DNA of 56,682 nt. Origin: Rhodospirillaceae bacterium UBA4468. Its GTDB lineage: Bacteria > Pseudomonadota > Alphaproteobacteria > Rhodospirillales > Casp-alpha2. Below the pieces are notes generated by a model. That model did not search any database and was not told the DNA's origin. It was given only the letters and a program-made list of their open reading frames with translations. The stretch is taken from NCBI GenBank assembly GCA_002389385.1, contig DGOK01000087.1, positions 1 to 56,682 of the forward strand, given 5' to 3'. This document shows, piece after piece, positions 35,158 to 44,377 of the stretch (position 1 is its first letter; each line of letters begins with the position of its first letter). The translations under genes and the position numbers were made by a program.

Positions 35158-36423
35158 TTACTCGACCTCGCGGAAAACCAACGACGCATTCGTGCCGCCA
35201 AATCCAAACGAGTTCGAAAGAGCTGCCCTGATTGGACGTTCACGTGGCTGATGTGGCACCAAATCAATTGCCGTCTCAACGGATGGATTGTCGAGGTTCA
35301 GTGTTGGTGGCGCAACATTGTCACGAATAGCCAGAACTGAATAAATCGCTTCGACAGCGCCCGCCGCACCTAACAGATGACCGATGGCAGATTTCGTCGA
35401 GGACATGGACATCCCTTTGGTGTGTCCATCAAAGACACGCTCAACAGCACGAAGTTCAATTTCATCACCAAGCGGTGTCGACGTACCATGCGCGTTGACA
35501 TAATCAATATCGCTTGGGTCCATACCGGCACGCTTTAGAGCTGCTTTCATGCAACGATAAGCGCCATCACCCGATGCTGCAGGTGCCGTGATATGATGCG
35601 CATCGCCAGACATACCGTAGCCGATGACTTCTGCATAAATCTTCGCACCACGCGCCTTCGCGTGTTCGTATTCTTCCAAGACAACAACACCAGCGCCTTC
35701 ACCCATAACGAATCCATCACGATCGACATCGTAAGGACGTGAAGCCTTTTCAGGTGTGTCATTAAATCCGGTTGAAAGGGCACGTGCTGCACAGAAACCT
35801 GCCATGCCGACACGACAAGCCGCAGCTTCAGCGCCGCCTGCGATCATAATATCTGCATCATCCCACATAATAATTCGAGCGGCATCACCGATTGCATGTG
35901 CGCCTGTCGAGCAGGCCGTAACAACCGCATGGTTTGGGCCTTTGTAATTGTGTCTGATTGAAACATGACCAGAGACCAGATTGATCAAACTGGCTGGAAT
36001 AAAGAATGGGCTGAGTTTTCGCGGCGTGCGTTCCGCATCAACTATAATGGTACCACGAGCAATCTCAGGAAGGCCGCCAATACCAGAACCAATGAGAACA
36101 CCAGTACGCCAGGTATCTTCGTCAGTCTTTGGCACCCAGCCAGAATCTGCAATGGCTTGTTCAGCAGCACACAGTCCATAGATGATAAAATCATCCATAC
36201 GACGACGATCCTTTGCAGGAACCCAATCGTCCGCATTGAACGTATTGTTACTGCCGTCACCAACAGGGATCATCCCCGCGATTTTTGCCGGAATATCAGA
36301 GACATCGAATTTGTGGATTGCTGTAATACCAGAACGTGCCGCCAGTAGTGCCTGCCAATTTGCCTCGGCACCCACACCCAGCGACGTAACCGCTCCTAAA
36401 CCCGTGATGACCACACGTCTCAT
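35158..36423 (-). CDS. fabF: 3-oxoacyl-ACP synthase II (FabF)
   Basis: A 421-residue condensing enzyme that elongates acyl-ACP with malonyl-ACP. The Cys-His-His triad is visible in VVTACSTGAHA, NAHGTSTPLGD and KSAIGHLLGAAG. The N-terminal RRVVITGLGAVTSLGVG and C-terminal NSFGFGGTNASLVF are typical. It is 68 bp downstream of acpP. Confidence 0.96.
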   Translation of the reverse strand: MRRVVITGLGAVTSLGVGAEANWQALLAARSGITAIHKFDVSDIPAKIAGMIPVGDGSNNTFNADDWVPAKDRRRMDDFIIYGLCAAEQAIADSGWVPKTDEDTWRTGVLIGSGIGGLPEIARGTIIVDAERTPRKLSPFFIPASLINLVSGHVSIRHNYKGPNHAVVTACSTGAHAIGDAARIIMWDDADIMIAGGAEAAACRVGMAGFCAARALSTGFNDTPEKASRPYDVDRDGFVMGEGAGVVVLEEYEHAKARGAKIYAEVIGYGMSGDAHHITAPAASGDGAYRCMKAALKRAGMDPSDIDYVNAHGTSTPLGDEIELRAVERVFDGHTKGMSMSSTKSAIGHLLGAAGAVEAIYSVLAIRDNVAPPTLNLDNPSVETAIDLVPHQPRERPIRAALSNSFGFGGTNASLVFREVE

Positions 36424-36491
36424 CGTTCAACGTCCGCCATTGTTATGATCGCGGTCACGTCCTTAGGTGAGGCGCGTGACCGCGGATCGGA

Positions 36492-36728
36492 TCAATTTTT
36501 CTGCGACTCGATAAAGTCTACAGCGTTTTTAACCGTCAAGATGCTCTCAGCAGCGTCATCCGGTATCTCAATACCGAACTCTTCTTCAAAAGCCATGACC
36601 AATTCAACTGTATCCAGGCTATCAGCACCCAGATCATCGATGAAGCTTGCGCTTTCAACGACTTTGTCCTCGTCAATCCCGAGATGCTCTATCACGATCT
36701 TTTTAACGCGATCTGCCACATCACTCAT
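36492..36728 (-). CDS. acpP: Acyl carrier protein
   Basis: A 78-residue acidic carrier. The phosphopantetheine serine is in DDLGADSLDTVELVM. GGGGAAA precedes the start. It carries growing acyl chains for FabD, FabG and FabF encoded beside it. Confidence 0.97.
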   Translation of the reverse strand: MSDVADRVKKIVIEHLGIDEDKVVESASFIDDLGADSLDTVELVMAFEEEFGIEIPDDAAESILTVKNAVDFIESQKN

Positions 36729-36905
36729 TGTATATTTCCCCGATCTCTACAGGTTTAAACGTGAGAGCTAAGCTCCCTGCCCTCGTGGGCGTTCTAAAAC
36801 AGCGGTTTCCCACAAATCTTTACCCCAAAAGTTCGGGGTTCGTAACATACTCTTTTGAGCTTTACCAGAACGATAGCACCTAAAATTTAACCACCGCCGT
36901 TATTT

Positions 36906-37643
36906 TTATATCATCGCCATCCCACCGTTCACATGCAAGGTCTGCCCTGTAACATATGAAGCCTGGTCACTCGCCAGATAAACGCATGCTGCAGCAATAT
37001 CATCAACATTGCCAAGCCGGCCCGCCGGAATACCCGTCAACAAGTTGGCTTTAATGTCATCAGATAGCACATCCGTCATCGGCGTTTCGATAAAACCTGG
37101 TGCGACGCAGTTAACTGTAATGCCGCGCGATGCTACCTCTTGGGCCAAAGATTTCGACATCCCAATCATGCCCGCCTTTGACGCTGCATAGTTTGTTTGC
37201 CCTGCATTTCCGGTCGTACCGACCACTGACGTAATACCAATAACACGTCCGGCACGTGCCTTCATCATGCCGCGCAAGCATGCTCGTGAAAGCCTGAATG
37301 CGGCTGTCAGATTTACATCCAGCACTATTTGCCAATCGTCATCTTTCATGCGCATTGCAAGTTGATCGCGTGTCAGCCCCGCATTATTGATCAAAATATC
37401 AATACCGCCCATCGCTTCATCAGCGTCTTTGATAAGCTGGTTGGCATCTTCCGCAGTGCTCAAGTTCGCTGGCGTCACATGCGTGCGATCACCCATTTCG
37501 GCCGCGACAGCTTTCAAGGCGTCTTCACGCGTTCCAGACAAGGCAACGATTGCCCCCTGTGCATGTATCGCCTTGGCAATAGCACCACCAATACCACCTG
37601 ATGCACCCGTCACGAGTGCACGCTTTCCTGTAAGATCAAACAT
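36906..37643 (-). CDS. fabG: 3-oxoacyl-ACP reductase FabG
   Basis: A 245-residue NADPH-dependent SDR. It shows VTGASGGIGGAIAKA, NNAGLTRDQLAMRM (the FabG-specific stretch), catalytic Ser in GITSVVGTTG, Tyr and Lys in YAASKAGM, and VAPGFIETPMTD. Two ATG codons are adjacent; the second (37643) has better spacing from AGGGG. It lies between fabD and acpP in the standard order. Confidence 0.96.
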   Translation of the reverse strand: MFDLTGKRALVTGASGGIGGAIAKAIHAQGAIVALSGTREDALKAVAAEMGDRTHVTPANLSTAEDANQLIKDADEAMGGIDILINNAGLTRDQLAMRMKDDDWQIVLDVNLTAAFRLSRACLRGMMKARAGRVIGITSVVGTTGNAGQTNYAASKAGMIGMSKSLAQEVASRGITVNCVAPGFIETPMTDVLSDDIKANLLTGIPAGRLGNVDDIAAACVYLASDQASYVTGQTLHVNGGMAMI

Positions 37644-37668
37644 CATGTTTCCCCTGCGAAATCTTTTT

Positions 37669-38610
37669 TTAAAGTGTAGCCAGAAATTCTTCTACGCCAG
37701 CCGGTGTGCTGACGTTTGACGCTGATAATTTCTTATCGATTCGTCGTGCCAATCCAGACAATACTTTGCCAGAACCAACTTCAACCAGTTTTTCGACACC
37801 CTTAGCACGCATTGTCATACAACATTCGCGCCAGCGGACCATGCCGGTCACCTGTTCAACGAGCAAACGGCGAATCTCAGCCGGATCCTCAACAGGCGCA
37901 GCTGTAACATTTGCAATCAACGGCACAATGGGCGGCAATAGTTCAACGGCTGCCAGTGCTACTGCCATCACATCAGCTGCCGGTGCCATCATTGGACAAT
38001 GGAATGGTGCGCTTACCTGTAAAAGCATGGCGCGCTTGGCGCCTTTTTCCTTGGCAACATCAACGGCCCGCTCCACGGCTTCCCGCTTGCCACTCACGAC
38101 AACCTGCCCCGGCGCATTATCATTGGCTGTCGCCAACACATCGCCTTGAGCTGCCTCGTCGACAACTTCTTTAGCTACGTCCAGGTCCAAACCGAGCAGG
38201 GCCGCCATCGCGCCCTCGCCAACCGGTACAGCCTGCTGCATTGCCTGACCGCGCGTCTTTAACAACCTTGCCGTATCACTTAAAGAGAATGTCCCAGCGG
38301 CAGCTAATGCCGAATATTCGCCGAGAGAATGCCCAGCAACAAATGAAGCAACCTTCGAGAGATCAATCCCGCCTTCGACCTTCAATACAGCCATCGCAGC
38401 CATACTAACCGACATAAGGGCTGGTTGTGCGTTTTCAGTCAGCGTGAGCTCATCTTCAGGCCCCTCAAACATGAGCTTCGTCAAATTCTGTTTTAATGCT
38501 TCATCGACTTCCTGAAAGACTTCCCGGGCTGCAGGAAATGCATCAGCAAGGTCTTTACCCATACCAACAGCTTGTGAGCCTTGGCCCGGAAAAACGAAAG
38601 CACGCGACAT
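37669..38610 (-). CDS. fabD: Malonyl CoA-ACP transacylase FabD
   Basis: A 313-residue enzyme that loads malonyl groups onto ACP. It has FVFPGQGSQAVGMGKDL, the nucleophile serine in AGHSLGEYSALAA, Arg in LKTRGQAMQ, and His in SAPFHCPMM. It is the first gene of the fabD-fabG-acpP-fabF-mltG run. Confidence 0.96.
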   Translation of the reverse strand: MSRAFVFPGQGSQAVGMGKDLADAFPAAREVFQEVDEALKQNLTKLMFEGPEDELTLTENAQPALMSVSMAAMAVLKVEGGIDLSKVASFVAGHSLGEYSALAAAGTFSLSDTARLLKTRGQAMQQAVPVGEGAMAALLGLDLDVAKEVVDEAAQGDVLATANDNAPGQVVVSGKREAVERAVDVAKEKGAKRAMLLQVSAPFHCPMMAPAADVMAVALAAVELLPPIVPLIANVTAAPVEDPAEIRRLLVEQVTGMVRWRECCMTMRAKGVEKLVEVGSGKVLSGLARRIDKKLSASNVSTPAGVEEFLATL

Positions 38611-38810
38611 TCGATAGTCTCCTAATAATAATCGTTATATTCACCAGTTATTCTATGGGCAAAGTGGCCGCAGGCCTTTTGTGTGTCAAGGTTCTGAGCA
38701 CACACCAAGCCTTGCCTTCGTAACAATTTATTACATTCCTGACATACCTCCGTTACGTGGGGCCTCTAAGTTTGTCATCTCAAATGTAACTCTCAATTGA
38801 TGAGGCGGCG

Positions 38811-39302
38811 ATGACCATGACACTGCGCGACGAACAAATATCTGAGAATGTCATGAATCTGGTCGGCTCTGGCTTGCTTGCCACAACCCAAGCAAGTAGC
38901 GCGCGTGCATGGCCACCCGTCATGATCAGAGATTTCATACGCGCTCATGACACACAAACCCTCGACGTTGATGCATCTGCGACGACCGGATACGTCGCTG
39001 ATTGCCTATCATCAAGTCCCAGCGCCAGCATTGCCATTTACGATGATGAAGATACCTTCTTGGGCATTGCTGTCGACGAAGATGCTATGGCGCTGATTAA
39101 GCGTGACGGTGTGCGTGCCCTCGACTACCCCATTATTGAAGCGGTCCAACGTAATCGGCCCGTATGCAGCATCACGGATAGCCCTTTTGTGGTCTTAAAC
39201 ATCATGCGTAATGAAGGTTGGGACCGCGTCGGCGTTTCCAAACACGGCAAAATGATCGGCGTTGTACATCGCCGTCATCTCGTAAGCTTTTTAGACAATT
39301 AA
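38811..39302 (+). CDS. CBS-domain-like protein, function unknown
   Basis: A 163-residue soluble protein. Two half-repeats resemble CBS motifs: VMIRDFIRAHDTQTLDVDAS... SIAIYDDEDTFLGIAVDE, and CSITDSPFVVLNIMRNEGWD followed by RVGVSKHGKMIGVVHRRHLV. CBS pairs bind adenosyl ligands and regulate partner proteins. It sits in a 700-bp slot between fabD and a reductase gene, with GAGGCGGCG as ribosome site. Ligand and partner are unknown. Confidence 0.65.
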   Translation: MTMTLRDEQISENVMNLVGSGLLATTQASSARAWPPVMIRDFIRAHDTQTLDVDASATTGYVADCLSSSPSASIAIYDDEDTFLGIAVDEDAMALIKRDGVRALDYPIIEAVQRNRPVCSITDSPFVVLNIMRNEGWDRVGVSKHGKMIGVVHRRHLVSFLDN

Positions 39303-39305
39303 GCT

Positions 39306-40064
39306 CTACATAAGCGCAGAAAGTCCTGCATCCACGAACAGTGTGTGACCTGTAACGTAACTCGATGCATCCGATGCTAAAAATACAGCAGCACCAGCAA
39401 TTTCATTTGGTTGCCCCCAGCGCTGCATCGGGATTCTGCGCTCGACATAATCATTCACAACGTCATCATTTACCCATTCTTGATTTGCTTCTGTTGCAAA
39501 GAAACCAGGTGCAATCGCATTCACACGAAATCCCATCGTCGCAAATTCCATCGCATGGGAGCGGGTTAAGGCATCAATACCTGCCTTTGCAGCTGTATAT
39601 CCAGGGTCACCAGGGCGCGCCATTGGGCCTGCGACAGATGAAATATTGATAACGGCACCCTTATGGGCTTTCTCCATCGAAGAATAAACCAAACGAGTCA
39701 TGCGGTAGGCTGATGTAATACCAAAATCCAATAACCGCGCGAAGTCCTCAGGCGGTAAATCTGGCGTGCCGACATTATTAACATTAATAAGTATATCAAA
39801 ATCTCGCGAATACCCGCCTAACCATTCGTTTACAGCTACGTCATCTGTCATATCTACGGCAACGCCAACAGCTTCAAAACCCTCAGCCCTAAGCGCTTCT
39901 GCCGCACTTTCAACAGTGTCAGCCACACGACCTGTAATAACCACCGAAGCCTCTGCCTGCGCCAATCCTCGGGCAATTTCGAGCCCCAGACCTTGCACAC
40001 CACCGGTAATCAAGGCATGCCTTCCGGACAAATCAAATGCAGATAAATCAGGTTTGTTTTCCAT
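39306..40064 (-). CDS. Short-chain dehydrogenase (gluconate 5-dehydrogenase-like)
   Basis: A 252-residue SDR with LSGRHALITGGVQGLGLEIA, catalytic Ser in VINISSVAGPMA, Tyr-x-x-x-Lys in YTAAKAGIDA, and the C-terminal SSYVTGHTLFVDAGLSA. It resembles gluconate 5-dehydrogenase or 3-oxoacyl reductases; the substrate is uncertain. The frame extends upstream to 40331 without a ribosome site, so the ATG at 40064 that gives the usual N-terminus is used. It is convergent with the CBS-like gene (3 bp gap). Confidence 0.87.
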   Translation of the reverse strand: MENKPDLSAFDLSGRHALITGGVQGLGLEIARGLAQAEASVVITGRVADTVESAAEALRAEGFEAVGVAVDMTDDVAVNEWLGGYSRDFDILINVNNVGTPDLPPEDFARLLDFGITSAYRMTRLVYSSMEKAHKGAVINISSVAGPMARPGDPGYTAAKAGIDALTRSHAMEFATMGFRVNAIAPGFFATEANQEWVNDDVVNDYVERRIPMQRWGQPNEIAGAAVFLASDASSYVTGHTLFVDAGLSALM

Positions 40065-40135
40065 CTCTTTTACGTAGCTTTCTTTTATAAGGAGCCCAAT
40101 GTTTAAATCATCCCATACAACACACGTTGAAAACC

Positions 40136-40163
40136 TTGCAGACAACCGGAAATTCTGTATATT
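40136..40163 (+). promoter_or_regulatory. Candidate promoter of the rpsF operon
   Basis: TTGCAG (40136-40141), 16 bp, TATATT (40158-40163). A leader of about 80 bp to rpsF would follow. It includes GGCT...AGCC arms near 40214-40235, where a ribosomal protein leader could fold; no specific motif was proven. Confidence 0.5.
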
Positions 40164-40247
40164 TCGCCTCTCGTTACTCCTTGCCGGGATGGTCCTGGCT
40201 ATGCTTGGCCGATAGGCTGGGTTGAGAAAAGCCGAAGGGAGCATTAT

Positions 40248-40706
40248 ATGCCCTGTTACGAATGCGTGTTTATAGCACGCCAAGACATCTCTGCTGCCCA
40301 AACTGAGGGTCTTACAGAGACTTTTTCGCAAGTCATTACTGAAAACGGCGGCTCGATTGCTAATGTCGAGAGCTGGGGTTTGCGGTCTCTAACTTACCGG
40401 ATCAAAAAGAACCGGAAAGGTCACTACGTTCTTATGAACATTGAAGCGCCTGCGCCAGCTGTTCATGAGATGGAGCGCCAGATGCGCATCAACGAAGATG
40501 TGCTTCGTTTCATGACATTGCGCCTTGATGCCTTCGAAGAAGGTCCATCAGCAATGGTACGGAACAAAGATCGTGATGATCGTCCACGCCGCAGTGATCG
40601 CAATGATCGTGGTCCCCGTCCAGATCGTGACGGTGATCAAGCAGCTGCAACTGCCGCTATACCTGCACCTGCTGCTACACCCGCACCTGCTAGCGAAGGA
40701 GAATAA
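40248..40706 (+). CDS. rpsF: Ribosomal protein bS6 with acidic-basic tail
   Basis: A 152-residue small-subunit protein. The core (about residues 1-100) has YECVFIARQDISAAQ, WGLRSLTYRIKKNRKGHYVL and a final FMTLRLDAF. After it comes a low-complexity tail with Arg/Asp repeats (DRDDRPRRSDRNDRG) and then Ala/Pro-rich sequence. E. coli S6 also has a tail, but this one is longer. rpsR follows 2 bp later. Confidence 0.96.
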   Translation: MPCYECVFIARQDISAAQTEGLTETFSQVITENGGSIANVESWGLRSLTYRIKKNRKGHYVLMNIEAPAPAVHEMERQMRINEDVLRFMTLRLDAFEEGPSAMVRNKDRDDRPRRSDRNDRGPRPDRDGDQAAATAAIPAPAATPAPASEGE

Positions 40707-40708
40707 TT

Positions 40709-40933
40709 ATGAAACGTGGTTTCATTCGCCGTCGTAAAACGTGCCCGTTCTCTGGTGCTAACTCACCAAAGATCGACCATAAGGATATAAGATTGCTCGG
40801 ACGGTATGTTTCCGAACGTGGCAAAATTGTTCCTAGCCGCATCACAGCGGTGTCCGCGAAAAAGCAACGGGAACTGGCTCGCGCTATCAAACGCGCTCGC
40901 TTCCTTGCGCTGCTTCCGTACGTCGTTAAGTGA
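40709..40933 (+). CDS. rpsR: Ribosomal protein bS18
   Basis: A 74-residue basic protein: KTCPFSGANSPKIDHKDI, LLGRYVSERGKIVPSRIT, and KKQRELARAIKRARFLALLP. It pairs with S6 on the 30S platform. Ribosome site AAGGAG precedes it at the end of rpsF. Confidence 0.97.
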   Translation: MKRGFIRRRKTCPFSGANSPKIDHKDIRLLGRYVSERGKIVPSRITAVSAKKQRELARAIKRARFLALLPYVVK

Positions 40934-40973
40934 GGTACGGCGCGCATTGCGTGCCGTCTAGGTTAGTATAGTC

Positions 40974-41918
40974 ATGCCCTTAAACACCATTATGGCGATT
41001 ACCGCTGGTATCTGCAGCGCGGTGGCAGTTTTTTCCATCGTGTTCGGATCAGTGCTGGCGTTTCCGCTGTTTTATCTCGCGCCCCTGCCACTTTATCTGG
41101 CAGGGCTTGGGATAGGCAGTAAAGGCGTCATATTCGCTGGACTCACCGCTATATTTACAGCAGGATTGGTGGGCAATACTTATACTTCACTTCCCTATGC
41201 TTTCGCTTACGCCGTCCCGGCGATTATGATGTGCCAAATGGCACTTCGTACTGAACCGGATGCGGCTGGAAAGCCCGTTTGGTATCCAGCAGGACATCTT
41301 ATTGGAACTCTGACAGTTGTCGGTGGTTGCTCTTTGGTGTTCTTTGGAATGTTGACGATCATGGATGAAGGATCGGCATCATTACAAGATACCGTGGCGG
41401 GCTTAATCAGTAGTGCACTTGATAGCGCAGGATCTCAAATTCCTTCGGATTCACGTGATACTCTGACCACGAGTTTGGCACCCTTCTTTCCCGGCATGGC
41501 CGTGGCAAGTTGGATTGTCATGCATCTTATTAATGCAGCACTTGGACAAAGCGCGTTGGTTAAATCTGACCGCAACCTACGTCCTCGTATCACTTATGTG
41601 AATATATCGCTGCCTGATTGGTGCTCATGGGTTTTAGTAGGCGTTGGCGTTTTCGCCTTGGCGGGTCCAGGAGACTGGGGCTACCTCGGGCGTAACTTAG
41701 TGATTGTTGCAATAGTGCCGTTCTTCTTATTAGGTCTTGCTGTGGTACATACATATGTCCGCAGATCGTCCTTCGGCACCCTTATGATCATCTCGTTTTA
41801 TATACTTCTTCTAGTGCTATGGTGGGCTGCATTTGCAGTTGCTTGCGCTGGTGTTGTTGAACAATGGATTGGCTTGCGCAAAAGAATGCGGCTAATCAAT
41901 GACCAGGAGAAAGAGTGA
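40974..41918 (+). CDS. DUF2232 multi-span membrane protein
   Basis: A 314-residue inner-membrane protein with about eight hydrophobic segments (for example VAVFSIVFGSVLAFPLFYLAPLP near the start and LMIISFYILLLVLWWAAF near the end). The family occurs in alphaproteobacteria, typically between rpsR and rplI as here. Function is unknown. It overlaps rplI by one base (TGATG). Confidence 0.88.
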   Translation: MPLNTIMAITAGICSAVAVFSIVFGSVLAFPLFYLAPLPLYLAGLGIGSKGVIFAGLTAIFTAGLVGNTYTSLPYAFAYAVPAIMMCQMALRTEPDAAGKPVWYPAGHLIGTLTVVGGCSLVFFGMLTIMDEGSASLQDTVAGLISSALDSAGSQIPSDSRDTLTTSLAPFFPGMAVASWIVMHLINAALGQSALVKSDRNLRPRITYVNISLPDWCSWVLVGVGVFALAGPGDWGYLGRNLVIVAIVPFFLLGLAVVHTYVRRSSFGTLMIISFYILLLVLWWAAFAVACAGVVEQWIGLRKRMRLINDQEKE

Positions 41919-42664
41919 TGGACGTCATTCTATTAGAGCGTATTGAGAAACTTGGACAAATGGGAGACGTCGTCTCCGTAAAGACAGGTTTTGCGCGTAA
42001 CTTTCTACTTCCAACCGGTAAAGCCCTGCGTGCTACCGATGGCAATAAGGCTCAATTCGAGACGCAGCGTGCGCAGCTCGAAGCCGAAAACCTGAAGCGC
42101 AAAGGCGAAGCCGAAGCGGTTGCAGCGAAAATGGAGGACATTAAAGTCGTTCTTATTCGTCAAGCCGGTGATGCTGGCCAGCTTTATGGTTCTGTTTCTG
42201 GCCGTGATATCGCTGATGCAGTCACTGCAAGTGGCGTAACTATTCGTCGTGGTCAGGTGATCTTGAACAAGCCAATCAAGACGATTGGTATTCACGAGAT
42301 CCATGTTGAGTTACATGCTGAAGTATTTGTCATCGTTAACGTGAACATCGCGCGTTCTCAGGACGAAGCTGATACTCAAGAGAAAACCGGCGGTGCCGTT
42401 CTTTCATTGGCTCAGCAGGAGCAAGCAGAATTGCAGGCAGAGGCGATTGCCGCTGCTGAAGCTGCGACTGCTATTGCTGAACAAGCAGAAGCCGTCTTCG
42501 AAGACGGTGCTGCTGAAGATGCGGTTGCTGACGCCGAAGCAGAAATCGTTGCCGTTGCCGATGCTGAAGCAGAAGCCATTGCAACTGCGGAGTCACATGC
42601 TGCATCGATTGCAGCTGCTGAAGCTGCGAAAGCTGCTGCTGCCGAAGAAGAAGCTAAAGAATAG
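41918..42664 (+). CDS. rplI: Ribosomal protein bL9 with long Ala/Glu tail
   Basis: A 248-residue large-subunit protein. The N-domain (MDVILLERIEKLGQMGDVVSVK, GFARNFLLPTGKA) and C-domain (QLYGSVSGRDIADAV, IHEIHVELHAEVFVIVNVNI) are normal. From about residue 160 an alanine- and glutamate-rich tail of roughly 85 residues follows (repeats of AEAEAIA, AEAAKAAA). L9 is usually about 150 residues. ATG at 41918 is preferred over GTG 41915, with GGAGA upstream. Confidence 0.95.
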   Translation: MDVILLERIEKLGQMGDVVSVKTGFARNFLLPTGKALRATDGNKAQFETQRAQLEAENLKRKGEAEAVAAKMEDIKVVLIRQAGDAGQLYGSVSGRDIADAVTASGVTIRRGQVILNKPIKTIGIHEIHVELHAEVFVIVNVNIARSQDEADTQEKTGGAVLSLAQQEQAELQAEAIAAAEAATAIAEQAEAVFEDGAAEDAVADAEAEIVAVADAEAEAIATAESHAASIAAAEAAKAAAAEEEAKE

Positions 42665-42699
42665 CCAACTTCTAAAGTTTTCCGGCAATAAAAGATTAA

Positions 42700-42732
42700 G
42701 GGTGTGCATTTCGGTGCGCACCCTTTTCTTTT
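42700..42732 (+). terminator. Intrinsic terminator after rplI
   Basis: GGGTGTGC (42700-42707) pairs with GCGCACCC (42716-42723), one G-T pair, 8-base loop, then TTTTCTTTT. It ends the rpsF-rpsR-DUF2232-rplI operon. Confidence 0.88.
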
Positions 42733-42790
42733 GGCATTTACATGGGTGAAAAACGATCGGGAACTAGAGTCAACAGGGCTTATTTAAAAG

Positions 42791-42819
42791 TTGTCCACGT
42801 TATCCCCATATTCCACATG
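42791..42819 (+). promoter_or_regulatory. DnaA-box-like cluster before dnaB
   Basis: TTGTCCACG (42791-42799), TTATCCCCA (42800-42808) and TTCCACATG (42811-42819) each resemble the DnaA box TTATCCACA with one to three mismatches, in a 190-bp gap 36 bp before dnaB. They may let DnaA influence dnaB transcription; chance is possible. Confidence 0.3.
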
Positions 42820-42854
42820 AGCTAGAAATTACGATCCAGCGTATTATCCGATCC

Positions 42855-44366
42855 ATGGTAACAAACACAGCAATAGATGATCTGGACTTTAATTCCGACG
42901 AAGATGCGTACGGCGAAGTTTCGCCAACGTTTCGGCAATTACCCCGCAACATCGAGGCCGAGCGAGGCCTCCTAGGTGCGATATTTGTTGATAACCGTGC
43001 ATTGGAAAACGTCGCCGAATTCCTTTTCGCCGAACACTTCGCCCTGACAGCTCACGCGCGTATTTATGAAGCGATGATGAAGCTCATTGATCGCGGACAG
43101 ATTGCTGACCCAACAACGTTACGCCCCTATTTCGAAGCTGATAATTCCCTGGAAGATATCGGCGGCGCCCAGTACTTGGCGCAATTGGCCGCCAGTGCGA
43201 TCAACGTCATCAACGCCCGCGAATACGGCCGTATCATTTATGATATGCATCTTCGCCGTGAATTGATCACCTTGGGTGAACAGGTCGTTAACGACGCGTA
43301 CGACAACGATATTGATCTCGAAGCAACATCCCAGATCGAAGGTGCTGAACAAGCGCTCTATGATCTTGCGACCAACGGTGATTTTGAAGGCGGGTTCCAG
43401 CCTTTCAAAACCTCTGTCATGGAAGCGATCAAAGTTGCCGATGCGGCGCACGCACGCCAAGGTGGCCTGTCCGGTGTTGGTACAGATATGACAGAGCTTG
43501 ATAAGCTCTTGGGAGGCCTACACCGCTCGGACCTTTTGATCCTGGCTGGACGACCTGCAATGGGTAAGACCGCCCTCGCCACCAACATTGCCTATAACGC
43601 TGCGAAGAACTTTGCCGATACCAAAGGCAACGAAGGCGCGGTTGTCGGTTTCTTCTCGCTGGAGATGTCCGCAGAACAGCTTGCTTCACGTATTTTGTCT
43701 GAACAATCAAACGTGCCATCAGATCGCATGCGTAAAGGCGAATTGAGCAACGAAGAATTCTCGCGCTTGGCTCAGGCATCCAATGCGTTGCATGAAGTCC
43801 CAATCTTTATTGACGACACGCCCGCGTTGACGGTGAGTGCGCTTAGAACCCGCGCACGCCGCCTCAAGCGACAAAGCAACCTCGGCATGATCGTCGTCGA
43901 CTATCTACAGCTTATTTCCGGTAGTGCGAAATCAAGATCAGACGGACGTGTACAGGAAGTTTCGGAGATCACGCGTGGTCTCAAGACTTTGGCGAAGGAA
44001 CTCGAGGTGCCGGTGTTGGCGCTTTCACAGCTTTCACGTCAGGTTGAAAACCGCGAAGACAAACGTCCACAATTGGCTGACTTGCGCGAATCGGGATCGA
44101 TCGAGCAGGACGCAGACGTGGTTATGTTCATCTATCGTGACGAATATTACCTGGAAAAAGCAGAGCCTATGCAAAGGCCTGACGAAAGCCCTGACAAGTT
44201 CGCACTGCGTCAATCTGGATGGGAAGAACGCATTGAATACGCGCGAGGCAAGGCCGAAGTGATTGTTGCCAAGCAACGTCATGGTCCTGTCGGATCCGTG
44301 AAACTTGCCTTCGTTGGCCAGTTCACGCGCTTTGGAAACCTTGACCCACATCACGACGAGTATTGA
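42855..44366 (+). CDS. dnaB: Replicative DNA helicase DnaB
   Basis: A 503-residue hexameric helicase. The N-domain has RQLPRNIEAERGLLGAIFVD. The RecA-like domain has Walker A GRPAMGKTALA (about residue 235), GFFSLEMSAEQLASR, MIVVDYLQLISG (Walker B), LSQLSRQVENR and RESGSIEQDADVVMFIYR. Length is normal and no intein is present. It is followed by alr after 11 bp. Confidence 0.97.
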   Translation: MVTNTAIDDLDFNSDEDAYGEVSPTFRQLPRNIEAERGLLGAIFVDNRALENVAEFLFAEHFALTAHARIYEAMMKLIDRGQIADPTTLRPYFEADNSLEDIGGAQYLAQLAASAINVINAREYGRIIYDMHLRRELITLGEQVVNDAYDNDIDLEATSQIEGAEQALYDLATNGDFEGGFQPFKTSVMEAIKVADAAHARQGGLSGVGTDMTELDKLLGGLHRSDLLILAGRPAMGKTALATNIAYNAAKNFADTKGNEGAVVGFFSLEMSAEQLASRILSEQSNVPSDRMRKGELSNEEFSRLAQASNALHEVPIFIDDTPALTVSALRTRARRLKRQSNLGMIVVDYLQLISGSAKSRSDGRVQEVSEITRGLKTLAKELEVPVLALSQLSRQVENREDKRPQLADLRESGSIEQDADVVMFIYRDEYYLEKAEPMQRPDESPDKFALRQSGWEERIEYARGKAEVIVAKQRHGPVGSVKLAFVGQFTRFGNLDPHHDEY

Positions 44367-44377
44367 TAGTGTAGCAC

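Noticed and set aside
36822..36839. ACCCC...GGGGT hairpin between fabG and acpP as a terminator
   Set aside because: Only five pairs and no T-run on the transcribed strand.
40099..40215. A 38-codon frame with AAGGAG in front, reading MFKSSHTTHV... MVLAMLGR
   Set aside because: It overlaps the best rpsF promoter (40136-40163) and has no recognisable family, so the ribosome-site match is probably chance.
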